DNA of 64,000 nucleotides from Streptomyces sp. PR69. Its GTDB lineage: Bacteria; Actinomycetota; Actinomycetes; Streptomycetales; Streptomycetaceae. The number at the start of each line of letters is the position of its first letter. The first letter of the stretch is position 1. The notes beneath the pieces are model-generated. The model saw only the letters and a list, made by a program, of their open reading frames with translations, searched no databases and was not told the origin of the DNA. Below, piece after piece: positions 35,916 through 45,740 of this stretch. A program made the position numbers and the translations under genes. Where the stretch lies: NCBI RefSeq assembly GCF_026420845.1, contig NZ_JAOWCB010000008.1:62001-126000 (forward strand), read 5' to 3'.

Positions 35916-37331
35916 CTAGCCCGCGCAGTACTGCTGCTCCTTGCCGATCGAGCGGTACATGCAGTCGGAGTTCTCCAACAACTCCAGCACCGCCCCCCTG
36001 TTCCGGCTCGTCTCCCTCTCGATCACCTCGTCCGGCGGATAGAAGCCCCCGCCCCACGCCGACCGGGGATACATCTCGAAGGTGTAGCCGAAGATCCGCT
36101 GATCACCCCAGAGCCAGTCGTCGATCGAGCCGTCGGTGATGTAGAGGTCGCTCGACTGCTCGGGCGTATAGCCGTTGCTCGCCGCCATTTTGCGGCCCAC
36201 CGCGGCGAAGGCGTCCCGGTCGTCCTGGGTCATGCCCGGCGCGGTGTCGGAGTAGGTGTAGCCGAAGGGCCAGAGGATCAGCTCGCTGTAGGTGTGGAAG
36301 TCGATCGCGGTCGTGATCTGCTGCTCGCCGCCGACGACCCGGCTGCGTACAAAGTCGGCGACGACCTTCACCTCGGGTGCGGACTCCGGGGAGGAGCCGC
36401 GGTAGGTGGCGGAGCCGGGTGAGCCGGAGGAGCCCCCGCAGCAGCCCCACTTGTAGTCCCAGTTGCGGTTGAGGTCCGTGCCGACGTACGAGGAGCCGGG
36501 GTTGGGCTGACGGTTCTTGCGCCAGCTGCGGTACCGGCCGGTGGCGATGTCGTACTCGCCGCCGTCGGGGTTGAGGTCGGGGATGATCCAGATCTCGCGG
36601 CTGTTCACGGCGTCGGTGATCCCGGGGTCGCTGCCGTAGTCCTCGCCGAACTCCCGCAGCAGATACAGGGCCATCTCGACCGTCAGATGCTCCCGTGCGT
36701 GCTGGTGGTGGGTGAAGAGGACCTCCGGCTCGTCCTCGTCCGCCGCCACATTGTCACTGATCTTGATGGCGACGATCTCCCGGCCCTGATGGCTGCGGCC
36801 GATGACCCGCTTGCTCATGATGGACGGGTACTGGGCGATCCGCTGGTCGATCTCGGCGCTCATCTCCGCGTAGTTGTGGTAACGGGAGTCGGCGGGCGGG
36901 AAGTCGAACGGCTCGGCGGCGCGGCCGCCCGACCGGTCCGGGGGCGCGGGCAGCGGCTGAAGGCGGTGGCCGAGCGTGCGCAGCCGCTCCGCCTGGGCGG
37001 CGTTCGCGCTGACGACGACCGAGTGGTCGTCCGCCTCGTCGATCGAGACGCCGACGGCGGCGACGGCGGCCCGGGCGGCGGGCGTGGCCGGGCCGTGGAT
37101 CTCGTACTGCCTGATCTCCTCCGGTATCTCCGGCATCTCCGGCCGCGGTTGGGCCGCGGGGGCGTCGGCGGAGGGGGACGCGCTGGCGGTGAGGGGTGCG
37201 GCCAGGGCGAGGGCCAGCAGCGCGGCGAGGGCGGCGGTCCTGGATCCGCCGCGGCCGCCTGCGCCGCGGCGACCGTGTGTGCCGCTGCCGCTGCCGCTGC
37301 CGCTGCCGCTGCCGCGAATGCGAAGTCGCAT
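35916..37331 (-). CDS. Secreted M14 zinc carboxypeptidase
   Basis: 471 residues from ATG 37331 after AGGAG; the frame stays open to 38453 but that part is shadow. The N-terminal signal includes a (GS)n stretch, then a pro-region, and the carboxypeptidase domain. Zinc ligands His211 and Glu214 ([12 protein letters not shown]) and a later His ([17 protein letters not shown]); catalytic Glu in GYTFEMYPR; substrate Arg in [12 protein letters not shown]. Homologous to the Streptomyces griseus carboxypeptidase (SGT). Disulfide cysteines (WGCCGG, DCMYRS...QQYCAG). Digests peptides outside the cell. Confidence 0.92.
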   Translation of the reverse strand: MRLRIRGSGSGSGSGSGTHGRRGAGGRGGSRTAALAALLALALAAPLTASASPSADAPAAQPRPEMPEIPEEIRQYEIHGPATPAARAAVAAVGVSIDEADDHSVVVSANAAQAERLRTLGHRLQPLPAPPDRSGGRAAEPFDFPPADSRYHNYAEMSAEIDQRIAQYPSIMSKRVIGRSHQGREIVAIKISDNVAADEDEPEVLFTHHQHAREHLTVEMALYLLREFGEDYGSDPGITDAVNSREIWIIPDLNPDGGEYDIATGRYRSWRKNRQPNPGSSYVGTDLNRNWDYKWGCCGGSSGSPGSATYRGSSPESAPEVKVVADFVRSRVVGGEQQITTAIDFHTYSELILWPFGYTYSDTAPGMTQDDRDAFAAVGRKMAASNGYTPEQSSDLYITDGSIDDWLWGDQRIFGYTFEMYPRSAWGGGFYPPDEVIERETSRNRGAVLELLENSDCMYRSIGKEQQYCAG

Positions 37332-37526
37332 GGTGTCTCCTGCGGTGTGGGGGGTGGTGCGACGCGCGTGGTGCGGAGGTTCGCCCATATCGTCGATGCA
37401 TGACATGCTCCGGTCAATGCAATCTTCAGTCATACACGCCCTCTTGCGCGGGCCCCGCCCGCCGCTTAAACGTGACTCCAGTTGCCCAAGGGGACGAGGC
37501 GCATACGGGGAAGGCGGCGGCGCACC

Positions 37527-38846
37527 ATGGCAGAGACGGCACACGACGCGGCGGGCGAGTCCACAGTCCGGCCGCGGAAGTCGAGCTGGAAGTACATCGG
37601 ACCGGGCATCGTCGTCGCCGCGACCGGCGTCGGCGCGGGCGATCTGGTCGCCACCCTCATCGCGGGCAGCCGCTTCGGCTACACCCTGCTGTGGGCCGCG
37701 GTCATCGGCTGCCTCGTCAAGATCTCCCTTGCCGAGGCGGCGGGCCGCTGGCATCTGGCCACCGGCCGCACCCTGTTCGAGGGCTGGCGCACCCTCGGCC
37801 GCTGGACCACGGTCTATTTCGCGATCTACGTCGTCGTCTGGGGATTCGTCTACGGCGCGACCGCCATGTCCTCCAGCGCCCTGCCGATCGTGGCGCTCTT
37901 CCCGGACGGCCCCGGACTCAAGACCTGGGCGGTCATCACCGGTCTGACCGGACTGGTCTTCGTCTGGTTCAACCGCTACGCCGTCTTCGAGAAGGTCATG
38001 ACCGTACTCGTCGGCGTGATGTTCCTGGTGGTCGTGTATCTCGCGATCCGGGTGTCGCCGGACCTCGGCGCGACGCTGGCGGGCCTGGCGCCCGCACTCC
38101 CGGACGGCTCGCTGCTCTACACCCTCGGGCTGATCGGCGGCGTCGGCGGCACCATCACCATGGCCGCGTACGGCTACTGGGTGAACGCCAAGGGCTGGCG
38201 CGACGCGGGCTGGATGAAGGTGATGCGGCTCGACAACCGCGTCGCCTATCTGACCACCGGGATCTTCGTCATCGCCATGCTGGTCGTCGGCGCGGAGCTG
38301 CTGCACGCCTCGCAGCTCGCCCTCACCAAGGGCGACCGGGGGCTGATCGACCTCGGCGCGGTGCTGGAGGACCGGTTCGGCGGGGCGACCGCGAAGCTCT
38401 TTCTGATCGGCTTCTTCGCGGCCTCCTTCTCCTCGCTGATCGGCGTATGGCACGGGGTGAGCCTGCTGTTCGCCGACTTCGTGCGGCGGCTTCGGGCCGC
38501 CCGCGGGGAAGGCGGAGGCGGGGAGGGCGGAGGCGGGGAGGGCGAAGGCGGCACGGCGGCTGTCGCGGCGGAGCGCTCGCTGCCCTTCCGCGCGTATCTG
38601 CTGTGGCTGACCTTCCCGCCGATCGCGCTGCTCTTCCTGGACAAGCCGTTCGGTCTGGTCGTGGCGTACGGGGTGCTGGGCGCGGCCTTTATGCCGTTTC
38701 TGGCGCTCACCCTGGTCTGGCTGCTCAACTCCTCCCGTACACCCGCCGAGTGGCGCAATGGCGTGCTCAGCAATGTGATGCTGTCGGCGGCCGGACTGCT
38801 GTTCGTGGTGCTGTGCGTGCAGCAGGTGCGCGAGCTGCCCTGGTGA
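37527..38846 (+). CDS. Nramp-family transporter with altered metal-site motifs
   Basis: 439 residues from ATG 37527; an upstream TTG at 37482 is possible. About 11 membrane helices. The fold is Nramp-like ([38 protein letters not shown]), but the classical DPGN of helix 1 is GAGD, and the helix 6 MPH is replaced by [10 protein letters not shown]. Both motifs bind metal in true Nramp proteins, so the substrate may not be Mn2+/Fe2+. A Gly/Glu-rich loop ([16 protein letters not shown]) sits between helices 8 and 9. No metal-responsive operator was noticed. Confidence 0.82.
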   Translation: MAETAHDAAGESTVRPRKSSWKYIGPGIVVAATGVGAGDLVATLIAGSRFGYTLLWAAVIGCLVKISLAEAAGRWHLATGRTLFEGWRTLGRWTTVYFAIYVVVWGFVYGATAMSSSALPIVALFPDGPGLKTWAVITGLTGLVFVWFNRYAVFEKVMTVLVGVMFLVVVYLAIRVSPDLGATLAGLAPALPDGSLLYTLGLIGGVGGTITMAAYGYWVNAKGWRDAGWMKVMRLDNRVAYLTTGIFVIAMLVVGAELLHASQLALTKGDRGLIDLGAVLEDRFGGATAKLFLIGFFAASFSSLIGVWHGVSLLFADFVRRLRAARGEGGGGEGGGGEGEGGTAAVAAERSLPFRAYLLWLTFPPIALLFLDKPFGLVVAYGVLGAAFMPFLALTLVWLLNSSRTPAEWRNGVLSNVMLSAAGLLFVVLCVQQVRELPW

Positions 38847-38902
38847 CGGGCCTGGTGACGAGGTCCCGGTGACGAGGTCCCGGTGACGAGGTACTGGTGA
38901 CC
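38839..38902. repeat. Short tandem repeat at end of transporter gene
   Basis: About four imperfect copies of a 13-14 bp unit (CGGTGACGAGGTCC) lie at and just beyond the stop codon. Confidence 0.6.
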
Positions 38903-38917
38903 CCGAGGCCGGGAAGC

Positions 38918-38955
38918 GGCAGCGCCGCCGAGGAGGGGAGGACGGCGGCGCTGCC
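38918..38955. terminator. Bidirectional hairpin terminator
   Basis: GGCAGCGCCGCC (38918-38929) pairs exactly with 38944-38955 across a 14-nt loop, between convergent transporter and chitinase genes. Confidence 0.75.
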
Positions 38956-38978
38956 GGGCTCAGCGGCCCCGGTAGGAC

Positions 38979-40691
38979 TCACGGCAGGTTGTGCACATGC
39001 GGTCCGACCGCGTTGGACCAGGCGTGTGAGGCCGTCGCGTCCCAGTTCACAGACCAGGTCATCGCGCCGCGCAGCGACGGATAGGTCCTGGACGGCTTGA
39101 ACGAGCCGCAGCCGGTCCCGCGGGTCAGACAGTCCAGCGCGTTCTTCACGATGGACGGGTCGACATAGCCGCTGCCCGCACCGCGCGGCGAGGCGGGCAC
39201 GCCCAGGCCGACCTGCGACGGGTCGAGGCCGTTCTCCAGCTGGATGCAGGCGAGCGCGGTGAGGAAGTCCACCGAGCCCTGCGAGTAGACCTTGCCGTCG
39301 CAGCCGAGCATCGAACCGCTGTTGTAGTACTGCATATTGACCACGGTGAGGATGTCCTTCACCGCGAGCGCGGTCTTGAAGTACTCGGTGCCGGTGTTCT
39401 GCATGTCGATGGTCTGCGGGGCCATCGTGAGCACCAGCGAGGAGCCGGCCTTCTGCGACAGCTGACGCAGCGCCTTGGTCAGATAGGCGGAGTTGATGCC
39501 GTGCTCAAGGTCGATGTCGACGCCGTTGAAGCCGTACTCCTGCATCAGCGCGTAGGCGCTGTCGGCGAAGGCGGTCGCGGAGGCGTCGCTGTTGATGGTG
39601 ACATTGCCCTTCTCGCCGCCCACCGAGAGGATCACGTTCTTGCCGTCGGCCTGCTTGGCGGCGATGTCCTGCTTGAACTCCGCCGTCGAGCCGTAGCCGA
39701 CGGCCGGGTCGAGATTGAAGGTGATCTCGCCGGGTGTGGCGGTCGAGTCGGCGAACGACACGGCGATGATGTCGTACTGCGCCGAGACGTCCCGGATCTT
39801 CTGCACGGTCGCGCCGTTGTCGAAGTTCTGCCAGTAGCCGGTCACCGCGTGCCGGGGCACGGACGGGCCGGGGCCCGGGTCGCCGCCCCCTGCGGTGGTG
39901 CCGGTCACGGCCGCGGACTTCGCCGACTCGCCGGCGGAGTTGGCCGCGCTGACCTGGAAGGAGTACGAGGTGCTCGCGGCCAGCCCGGTCACGGTCGCCG
40001 AGGTCCCGGTCGCCGACTGGACCCTGGTCCCGTCGCGGTAGACGTGATATCCGGTGGCGCCGGGGACGGCGTTCCAGCTCAGCGACACCGACGAGGAGGT
40101 CGTCGAGGAGACGGCGAGCCCCGCGGGCGTCGCCGGGACCTCCGGCTCCGGGTCTGTGCCGCCGCCCCCGTCAGGCCCGAACGCGGACACATCGTCGACG
40201 AGATAGGGGGCCTGCCCGTACCAGCCGTGGGTGTAGACGGTGACCTGCGTGGTGTTCGCGCCGGTGGTGAACGTGGTGGACAGCCGCTTCCAGCTGCCGC
40301 TGTCGGGCGTCCAGGCCGAGACGTCGCTGACGCCCGTGCCGCTCACCCCGAGATAGGTGTAGCCGCCCTGCACCCAGGCGCTGAGGGTGTACGCCGAGCC
40401 GGGCTTGACCGCCACGGTCTGGGTGCACTTGGCGTTGTCCTGCCCGGACGGCGTCGCCCTGAGCGCGCCCGAGCCCGCGTGCACCGGGGAGGAGACGGCC
40501 GTGCCGCTGCCGGCGGAGCAGCTCCAGTTCGCCAGTCCGTTTTCGAAGCCCGCGTTCTTGACGTTGTTCACATCGGCGGCCTGTGCGGTCCCCGCCGTAC
40601 CCATGAGGCCGGCTCCGGCCCCGAGCGCGAGCGCGGCCAAGACGCCGAGCCATCTCCGTGCGACGCCCCGCGAGCGTGTCCTGCGGTCCAC
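38979..40691 (-). CDS. Secreted GH18 chitinase with carbohydrate-binding and FN3 domains
   Basis: 570 residues from GTG 40691. Signal peptide (to about AQAAD), a CBM4/9-like or similar beta-sandwich (about 40-175, NAGFENGLANWSCSAGSG), a fibronectin type III domain (about 190-275) and a GH18 barrel. The chitinase motif FNGVDIDLEHG gives catalytic Glu396; AVTGYWQNFDNG and MTWSVNWDA mark the barrel ends. Domain order matches streptomycete ChiC/ChiD-like enzymes. A DasR-type operator lies 70 bp upstream, so N-acetylglucosamine signalling probably controls it. Confidence 0.93.
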   Translation of the reverse strand: MDRRTRSRGVARRWLGVLAALALGAGAGLMGTAGTAQAADVNNVKNAGFENGLANWSCSAGSGTAVSSPVHAGSGALRATPSGQDNAKCTQTVAVKPGSAYTLSAWVQGGYTYLGVSGTGVSDVSAWTPDSGSWKRLSTTFTTGANTTQVTVYTHGWYGQAPYLVDDVSAFGPDGGGGTDPEPEVPATPAGLAVSSTTSSSVSLSWNAVPGATGYHVYRDGTRVQSATGTSATVTGLAASTSYSFQVSAANSAGESAKSAAVTGTTAGGGDPGPGPSVPRHAVTGYWQNFDNGATVQKIRDVSAQYDIIAVSFADSTATPGEITFNLDPAVGYGSTAEFKQDIAAKQADGKNVILSVGGEKGNVTINSDASATAFADSAYALMQEYGFNGVDIDLEHGINSAYLTKALRQLSQKAGSSLVLTMAPQTIDMQNTGTEYFKTALAVKDILTVVNMQYYNSGSMLGCDGKVYSQGSVDFLTALACIQLENGLDPSQVGLGVPASPRGAGSGYVDPSIVKNALDCLTRGTGCGSFKPSRTYPSLRGAMTWSVNWDATASHAWSNAVGPHVHNLP

Positions 40692-40760
40692 TTGCTGCCT
40701 CCAGTGGGGGAGTTATGGGGTGGAGGTGATGAGGAACGGCGGCCACCGCTGGCCGTACAA

Positions 40761-40776
40761 GCTGGTCCAGACCAAT
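40761..40776 (-). promoter_or_regulatory. DasR operator (dre) of chitinase gene
   Basis: GCTGGTCCAGACCAAT fits the dre pattern ACTGGTCTAGACCACT (13 of 16), and resembles the old chitinase direct-repeat element. A TTGACA (minus strand, 40787-40782) lies directly upstream, so a bound repressor would cover the promoter. The remaining gap to 41043 shows no gene or other motif. Confidence 0.8.
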
Positions 40777-41043
40777 AGGGTTGTCAAGACCTCTGGCGGC
40801 GATTCGCATACAGCCGTCGGTCCCCGTCCTGCTCGGCCGCGCCGCCCCGCGCTGCTGTTCACCGCGGTGAAACGGGAGTTAACTCCTGACGGGTTCGGCC
40901 GGATTTCGGAGATGCACAGCGTGCGCGGGTTGGCGCTCTCGGTTCTGAAAGGTGTTCTCTGGCCTCCGCCTCGTGGATAAAGTGCTGGTGCAGGAGCACG
41001 GGGACGCCGGGTCTCCGGCGGCCGGAGCGAACGGGGAACCAGC

Positions 41044-41916
41044 GTGCCGACCGCGATAGCCGTCACCAGCGCCGATCTGGTGCTGCCGCCGAACGACCGC
41101 CAGACGCCCCCCGCGGCGCTGCTGCGGGCCCCTGAGGACCAGTCCCTGGACGACGCCCTCGCGGAGATGACCGTCCTGCTCGAACAGCACGGCTATGTGG
41201 TCGCGCTCTGCCCCTCCGCGCTGCCGCCCGCCCACCAGATGCGGCTGCATACGATCCGGACCGTCCTGGAGAGCAATCGCATCGCGCTGCTCAGGACGGA
41301 TCTGCCGCCGCTCGGCCTCGCGGTGCTGGTCCGCCAGCTGCGGCAGCTGTCGGTCTGCGACTTCGGCCCCGGCGTGATCGCCTCCGCGGCCAGGCTGCTG
41401 GCCCACTATGTGTACGCGGGCGCCCTGCTCGGCACCGTCGCCCGGCTCGACCGGGTGCCCGTGAGCCTGAAATCCCACGCCAAGTCCTGGGTGCCCGGTG
41501 CCCAGTTCGCCGTGCTGGCCAACCCGCGGCCCCAGCTGCTGCGGATCGGCACCGGCGACGGGCGCGTCCAGGGCCCGGAGTTCGTCACCCAGCTCGCCGT
41601 GGCGAACGGCCAGCTCCACTCGGAGTGGGTGACCGGCGCGCTGGCCCACCAATGGCAGGTGCGCGGGGTGCAGGAGACCCTGCTGCCCGCGGACTCACCC
41701 GGCTGGTGGGGCACCCCCAAGCTGATCGAGTTCGCGGCCTTCCTCCCGGACATCTCCGTCCTCTACCAGCTGGTCGCGTCCGTACGGCGAGAGGTGTGCA
41801 CCTGGTGCGGCATCCAACTGATCGGCGACCGCTGCGGCTTCTGCTCGGCGACGCTCGCCAGGCACGCCGTCCGGGAGCCCGCGGCCGCCCTGCCCGCGGG
41901 CCGGCACAGCACATGA
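41044..41916 (+). CDS. Tad-locus hypothetical protein with C-terminal zinc ribbon
   Basis: 290 residues from GTG 41044. No signal peptide. N-terminal half is helical (LDDALAEMTVLLEQHGYVVALCPSALPPAHQMRLHTIRT). The C-terminus has a CxxC...CxxC ribbon, CTWCGIQLIGDRCGFC, likely binding zinc. It lies 181 bp upstream of cpaB in the same direction. I do not recognise a function. Confidence 0.7.
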   Translation: MPTAIAVTSADLVLPPNDRQTPPAALLRAPEDQSLDDALAEMTVLLEQHGYVVALCPSALPPAHQMRLHTIRTVLESNRIALLRTDLPPLGLAVLVRQLRQLSVCDFGPGVIASAARLLAHYVYAGALLGTVARLDRVPVSLKSHAKSWVPGAQFAVLANPRPQLLRIGTGDGRVQGPEFVTQLAVANGQLHSEWVTGALAHQWQVRGVQETLLPADSPGWWGTPKLIEFAAFLPDISVLYQLVASVRREVCTWCGIQLIGDRCGFCSATLARHAVREPAAALPAGRHST

Positions 41917-42097
41917 GCCCGCCCGCGCCGCACCGCGCACCCGTGCGCACCCGGCTGTGCGCGCTCCCGCGCCGGGTACGCGGCTGCGTGTCCGCGGTGC
42001 CCCCGGCGTCCGTGGTGCCCGCAGTAGCCGCGGTGTCCGCGGCAACCGCGGCATCCGCACCGTCCGTCCCCCGCCCCCGAACGAGGTCGTCCCGTCC

Positions 42098-42811
42098 ATG
42101 AATTCACGGCAGCGCCGCGGCATCGTCCTTCTGCTCCTCTCGGCCCTGTGCGCCCTCGGCGCGTTCGCCGGCGTGATCTCGGTGATCAGCGATGTGAATT
42201 CCAAGGTCGGGCCGGAGACCGCCGCCTATCGCGTCAAGGCCGACATCGCCCCGTACACGCCGCTCAGAGCCGCCCAGTTCGAGAAGATCACCATGCCTGA
42301 GCGCTGGCTCTCGCCCAGCGCCGTCACCGACCTGGACGCCGTCGACGGCAAGATCGCCGTCACCACGCTCCGCAAGGGATCGCTCCTCCAGACCGACATG
42401 GTGGTCGCACGGCCCCGGCTGGAGGAAGGAGAGCAGGAGATCGCCATCATGATCGACGCATCGACCGGCGTGGCCGGCAAGATCCGCCCGGGCAATCTCG
42501 TCAATATCTTCGCCACCTTCGCCGCCCAGAACGACGGCGAGGTCGACCAGTCCCGGCTCATCGTGCCCAACGCCAGGGTCATCGACGTCGGCCAGCTCAC
42601 CGCCCTGGAGCCCAGGAAGGGCGACCGCTCCAGCGGTCTGGCCGAGGCGGTGCCCATCACCTTCGCCCTGACCACCGAGGACGCCCAGCGCGTGGCCTAC
42701 GCCGAGTCCTTCGCCGAACATGTGCGGCTCGCCCTCCTCCCCGGCGACGGCCCCGCCGCCGTGCGGCCTGGCGAGGGCCGCTACGACCTGTCAGAAGACA
42801 AGAACAGGTGA
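42098..42811 (+). CDS. cpaB: Flp pilus assembly protein CpaB/RcpC
   Basis: 237 residues from ATG 42098. One N-terminal membrane helix, then SAF-domain strands (VKADIAPYTPLRAAQFEKITMPERWLSPSAV, GKIAVTTLRKGSLLQTDMV) and the RcpC-like region (IMIDASTGVAGKIRPGNLVNIFATF). In Gram-negatives CpaB helps the secretin; here there is no outer membrane, so its role in the wall is less clear. First of the tightly linked tad operon. Confidence 0.88.
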   Translation: MNSRQRRGIVLLLLSALCALGAFAGVISVISDVNSKVGPETAAYRVKADIAPYTPLRAAQFEKITMPERWLSPSAVTDLDAVDGKIAVTTLRKGSLLQTDMVVARPRLEEGEQEIAIMIDASTGVAGKIRPGNLVNIFATFAAQNDGEVDQSRLIVPNARVIDVGQLTALEPRKGDRSSGLAEAVPITFALTTEDAQRVAYAESFAEHVRLALLPGDGPAAVRPGEGRYDLSEDKNR

Positions 42812-42818
42812 GGGCCGG

Positions 42819-44096
42819 ATGACCACTCGCATCCTCCCGGCCGTCGGCGACCCCGACGCCGCCCGCTCCATCACCGGCCTGCTCAGCCAGCTGCCGGACG
42901 CCGAGCCCGGCTCCGCCGTCGGCGACTCGACCTCGCTGCTCGACCTGCTGTCCCGGCTCGCCGGGGAATCCCTCGACGAACTGCCCGAAGTGGTCCTCGT
43001 CCATGAGCGGATAGGGCCCGTCCCCGCGCTGGAACTCATCCGCGAGGTGGCGCTGCGCTTCCCCGCCGTCGGCGTCGTGCTCGTCACCTCCGACGCCAGC
43101 CCCGGACTGTACTCCGCCGCCATGGACTCCGGGGCCCGCGGCCTGGTCGGGCTGCCGCTGTCGTACGAGGAACTCGCCCAGCGCGTCCAGGCGGCGGCCG
43201 GCTGGTCCGCCGGCGTGCGCCGCCACCTCGGCCACGGCCCCGACACGCTCTCCGGGCCGGGCGGCACCGTCGTCACCGTCACCGGCGCGAAGGGCGGCGT
43301 CGGCGCCACCGTCACGGCCGTACAGCTCGCGCTCGCCGCCTGCGCCTCCGGCCACCGCACCGCCCTCGTCGACCTCGACCTGCAGAGTGGAGACATCGCC
43401 TCCTATCTGGATGTGCAGTTCCGCCGCTCGATTGTCGACCTCGCCGCCATCCAGGACATCACGCCCCGCATCCTCCAGGACGCCCTGTTCAGCCATGAGT
43501 CGGGCCTTGCGCTGCTGCTCGCACCCGCCGAAGGGGAGCGCGGCGAGGACGTGGACGACCGGGTGGTGCGCATGGTCGTCGGCGCGCTGCGCAGGCGGTA
43601 CGAGATCGTCGTCGTCGACTGCGGCACCCAGATGACCACGGCCAACGCCGCCGCCATCGAGACCGCGGACAGCACGCTGCTGGTGACCACGCCCGATGTG
43701 GTGACGGTGCGGGCGGCGAAACGGATGGTCAGGCTCTGGGACCGGCTCCAGATCCGCAAGGCGGAGGAGACGGTGACCGTCGTCAACCGCCATACGCGCA
43801 GCACGGAGATCCAGCCCTCGCTGATCGAGAAGATCACCGCCACGCGGATGGCGAAGGTGTCCGTGCCCGCCAACTTCAAGGAGCTGCAGCCGGTCGTCGA
43901 CGCGGGCCGGATGCACGACCTGGAGGCCAGGTCGGCGGTGAAGCAGGCCCTGTGGGGGCTGGCGGGGGAGCTGGGGCTGGTCAAGGACGCGGCGGCGGGG
44001 AAGCGCAGGGCGGAGGGCAGGCACGGCCGGTTCCGGCAGGACAGGGGGTCGTTCGGCATGGGCGTGATCGGCCTGCGGGCGGGGCGGGGCCGATGA
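42819..44096 (+). CDS. cpaE: Flp pilus assembly ATPase CpaE/TadZ
   Basis: 425 residues from ATG 42819. N-terminal receiver-like domain (about 1-130) without an evident phosphoacceptor. MinD/ParA-type ATPase domain with TVTGAKGGVGATVTAV (deviant Walker A), LVDLDLQSGDIASYLD and VVVDCGTQMTT. TadZ proteins mark the pole or site of pilus assembly. The tail has a basic region (KRRAEGRHGRFRQDRG). 7 bp after cpaB. Confidence 0.9.
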   Translation: MTTRILPAVGDPDAARSITGLLSQLPDAEPGSAVGDSTSLLDLLSRLAGESLDELPEVVLVHERIGPVPALELIREVALRFPAVGVVLVTSDASPGLYSAAMDSGARGLVGLPLSYEELAQRVQAAAGWSAGVRRHLGHGPDTLSGPGGTVVTVTGAKGGVGATVTAVQLALAACASGHRTALVDLDLQSGDIASYLDVQFRRSIVDLAAIQDITPRILQDALFSHESGLALLLAPAEGERGEDVDDRVVRMVVGALRRRYEIVVVDCGTQMTTANAAAIETADSTLLVTTPDVVTVRAAKRMVRLWDRLQIRKAEETVTVVNRHTRSTEIQPSLIEKITATRMAKVSVPANFKELQPVVDAGRMHDLEARSAVKQALWGLAGELGLVKDAAAGKRRAEGRHGRFRQDRGSFGMGVIGLRAGRGR

Positions 44097-44635
44097 CGGC
44101 GAGGACGGCGCCGACGGGGCCGGTGACGGCGGGGCCGGTGACGGCGGGGCCGAGCATGCGGGGGTCCTGCGCGGGACGGTTCCGGGCCGGGCGGTTCCGG
44201 ACCGGGCTCTGCGGGGCCGGGCGGTTCCGGGCCGGGCGGGGCCGGTGTGAGCCGCCGCGCGGTCTCGCGCGGGACGACCGGGGCCAGGCGGTCATCGAGT
44301 TCACCGGCATGGTCCCGATCATCCTCGTCACGCTCGCCGTGCTGTGGCAGTCGGCACTCGTCGGCTATACGCTCGTCCTCGCCGGAAACGCCGCGGACCA
44401 GGCCGTCAGGGCCGGGACCGTCGCCGAAGGCAGTCCGCAGGCCGCCTGCGAGCGGGCCGGCGGGGAGCACATACCGGGGGCGTGGTCGTACGACATCGAC
44501 TGCGGGCGGCAGGGGGACGTCTTCGCCGCCCGCGCCGATCTGCGCGTCCCGCTGCTGTTCCCGGGGGCGTTCAACCTCCCGGTCACCGTGCCGGGCAGGG
44601 CGGCCGCCGCCACGGAAAGGAGGGACCGGCCGTGA
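44093..44635 (+). CDS. TadE-like pseudopilin
   Basis: 180 residues from ATG 44093, overlapping the cpaE stop (ATGA). A long ~65-residue basic leader with GRFRAGRFR repeats precedes the prepilin-type motif [24 protein letters not shown] and a single helix, then a small extracytoplasmic domain with two cysteines (ACERAGG, DIDCGRQ). TadE pseudopilins are processed by a TadV-type peptidase. No such peptidase is visible in this window. Overlaps the next gene by 4 bp. Confidence 0.8.
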   Translation: MTARTAPTGPVTAGPVTAGPSMRGSCAGRFRAGRFRTGLCGAGRFRAGRGRCEPPRGLARDDRGQAVIEFTGMVPIILVTLAVLWQSALVGYTLVLAGNAADQAVRAGTVAEGSPQAACERAGGEHIPGAWSYDIDCGRQGDVFAARADLRVPLLFPGAFNLPVTVPGRAAAATERRDRP

Positions 44636-45645
44636 CACGCGCGCCCGCGCCCGTAGCCGTGCCGGTGCCCGCGCCCGTGTCCGTGCCGGTGTCTGTGCCC
44701 GTAGCCGCGCCCGTGTCCGTGTCCGCGCCCGTGTCCGCGCCCGTGTCCGCGCCCGTGCCCGCGCCCGTGTCCGTGCCGGTGTCTGTGCCCGTAGCCGCGC
44801 CCGTGTCCGTGTCCGCGCCCGTGCCTGTGCCCGTAGCCGTGCCGGTGCCCGCGCCGGTGTCCGTGTCCGTGCCGGTGTCCGCGCCCGTGTCCGTAGCCGT
44901 GTCCGCGCCCGTGCCCGTGCCTGCGCCCGTGTCCGTGCCCGTAGCCGTGCCCGCGCCAGTGCCCGCGCCCGTGCCCGGTCCGGAAGCCCGGCCCGGCGCC
45001 GCGTCCGCCGCGGAGCCCGGCGGGGGAGCCGCACCCGCCTGCGCGTCCGTACCCGGGGCGGATCTCCGACCCGCGTCCGCACGCCGCCCGGCCGGGAACC
45101 CTGCCCGGGACCGGGCAGGGGACCACGACCGGGGCTCGGCGTTGGGCCGCCAGCGTGACCGGGATCGCGACCGTGACCGGGATCGCGAACGCCTCCGGGG
45201 CGGACACGGCGACCGGGACCGGGGTACGGGCCGCGGCACCCAGCGGCCCGGCCGGCTGCCGGGCCAGAGACCGGGCCCGGACCCGCACCGGGCCCGCGGC
45301 CGACCCCGCGGCGACCGCGGCCAGGCCGTCATCGAGTACGGCGGCTGGCTGGTGCTCCTGCTGCTCGTCGCCATGGCCGCCGTCCAGGTCGGCCTCGCCG
45401 TGTACGCGGCCCAGCAGGCGGGCACCGCGGCCCGCGCCGCCGCCCGCGTCGCCTCCCAGAACGAGGCGGACACCGGCTATGAGACGGCCGGCCGGGCGGC
45501 CGTGAGCTCCTGGCTGGACGCCGGGTTCGCGCTGTCCGGCGGCGCCGACGAGGTCACGGTCCGGGCGACCGTCACCGTCCCCTCCGTCGTACCGGGCTTC
45601 TCCGGCTTCCGGACCAGCAAGAGCGCCACCATGCCGCGCGACTGA
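44632..45645 (+). CDS. TadE/TadF-like protein with very long Val-Pro repeat leader
   Basis: 337 residues if started at GTG 44632 (AAGGAGGGACCGGCC upstream). The first ~120 are an almost pure (V-P/V-S/A-P) repeat, followed by an Arg/Asp/Gly-rich stretch ([14 protein letters not shown]) to residue ~225. Then comes the usual prepilin-like motif [21 protein letters not shown] (Gln at about 231) and one helix with the heptad [17 protein letters not shown]. The valines are mostly GTG, so true initiation could be at several points. The leader is exceptional for the family. Confidence 0.7.
   Translation: MTRAPAPVAVPVPAPVSVPVSVPVAAPVSVSAPVSAPVSAPVPAPVSVPVSVPVAAPVSVSAPVPVPVAVPVPAPVSVSVPVSAPVSVAVSAPVPVPAPVSVPVAVPAPVPAPVPGPEARPGAASAAEPGGGAAPACASVPGADLRPASARRPAGNPARDRAGDHDRGSALGRQRDRDRDRDRDRERLRGGHGDRDRGTGRGTQRPGRLPGQRPGPDPHRARGRPRGDRGQAVIEYGGWLVLLLLVAMAAVQVGLAVYAAQQAGTAARAAARVASQNEADTGYETAGRAAVSSWLDAGFALSGGADEVTVRATVTVPSVVPGFSGFRTSKSATMPRD
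44641..44990. repeat. GTG/GCC hexanucleotide-based repeat block
   Basis: Variants of CCCGTGTCC/GCGCCCGTG fill the block. A stretch over 60 bp that begins GCGCCCGTGTCCGTGCCGGT occurs exactly at 44671 and 44761 (90-bp period). All six frames are open here, which makes it a poor guide to coding. Confidence 0.85.
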
Positions 45646-45676
45646 CGCCATGACGCAACAACGCAATGGCGCGACA

Positions 45677-45708
45677 ACGCCACGACGCCACGACGCCACG
45701 ACGCCACG
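45677..45708. repeat. 8-bp tandem repeat before cpaF
   Basis: Four copies of ACGCCACG, with related ACGCAACA variants from 45650, fill the gap between the TadE-like gene and cpaF. This leaves only GAAGGAGGGGAGCC as the ribosome site. Confidence 0.7.
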
Positions 45709-45740
45709 ACGGAACCGAAGCGAAGGAGGGGAGCCGCACC

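Noticed and set aside
37332-38453. A 374-residue N-terminal extension of the M14 carboxypeptidase
   Set aside because: It covers the transporter gene in antisense. The ATG at 37331 has a ribosome site and a signal peptide directly after it.
44641-45200. Separate genes in other frames of the GTG/GCC repeat block
   Set aside because: Every frame is open because of the repeat. Only the frame that leads into the QAVIEYGG pseudopilin motif is supported.
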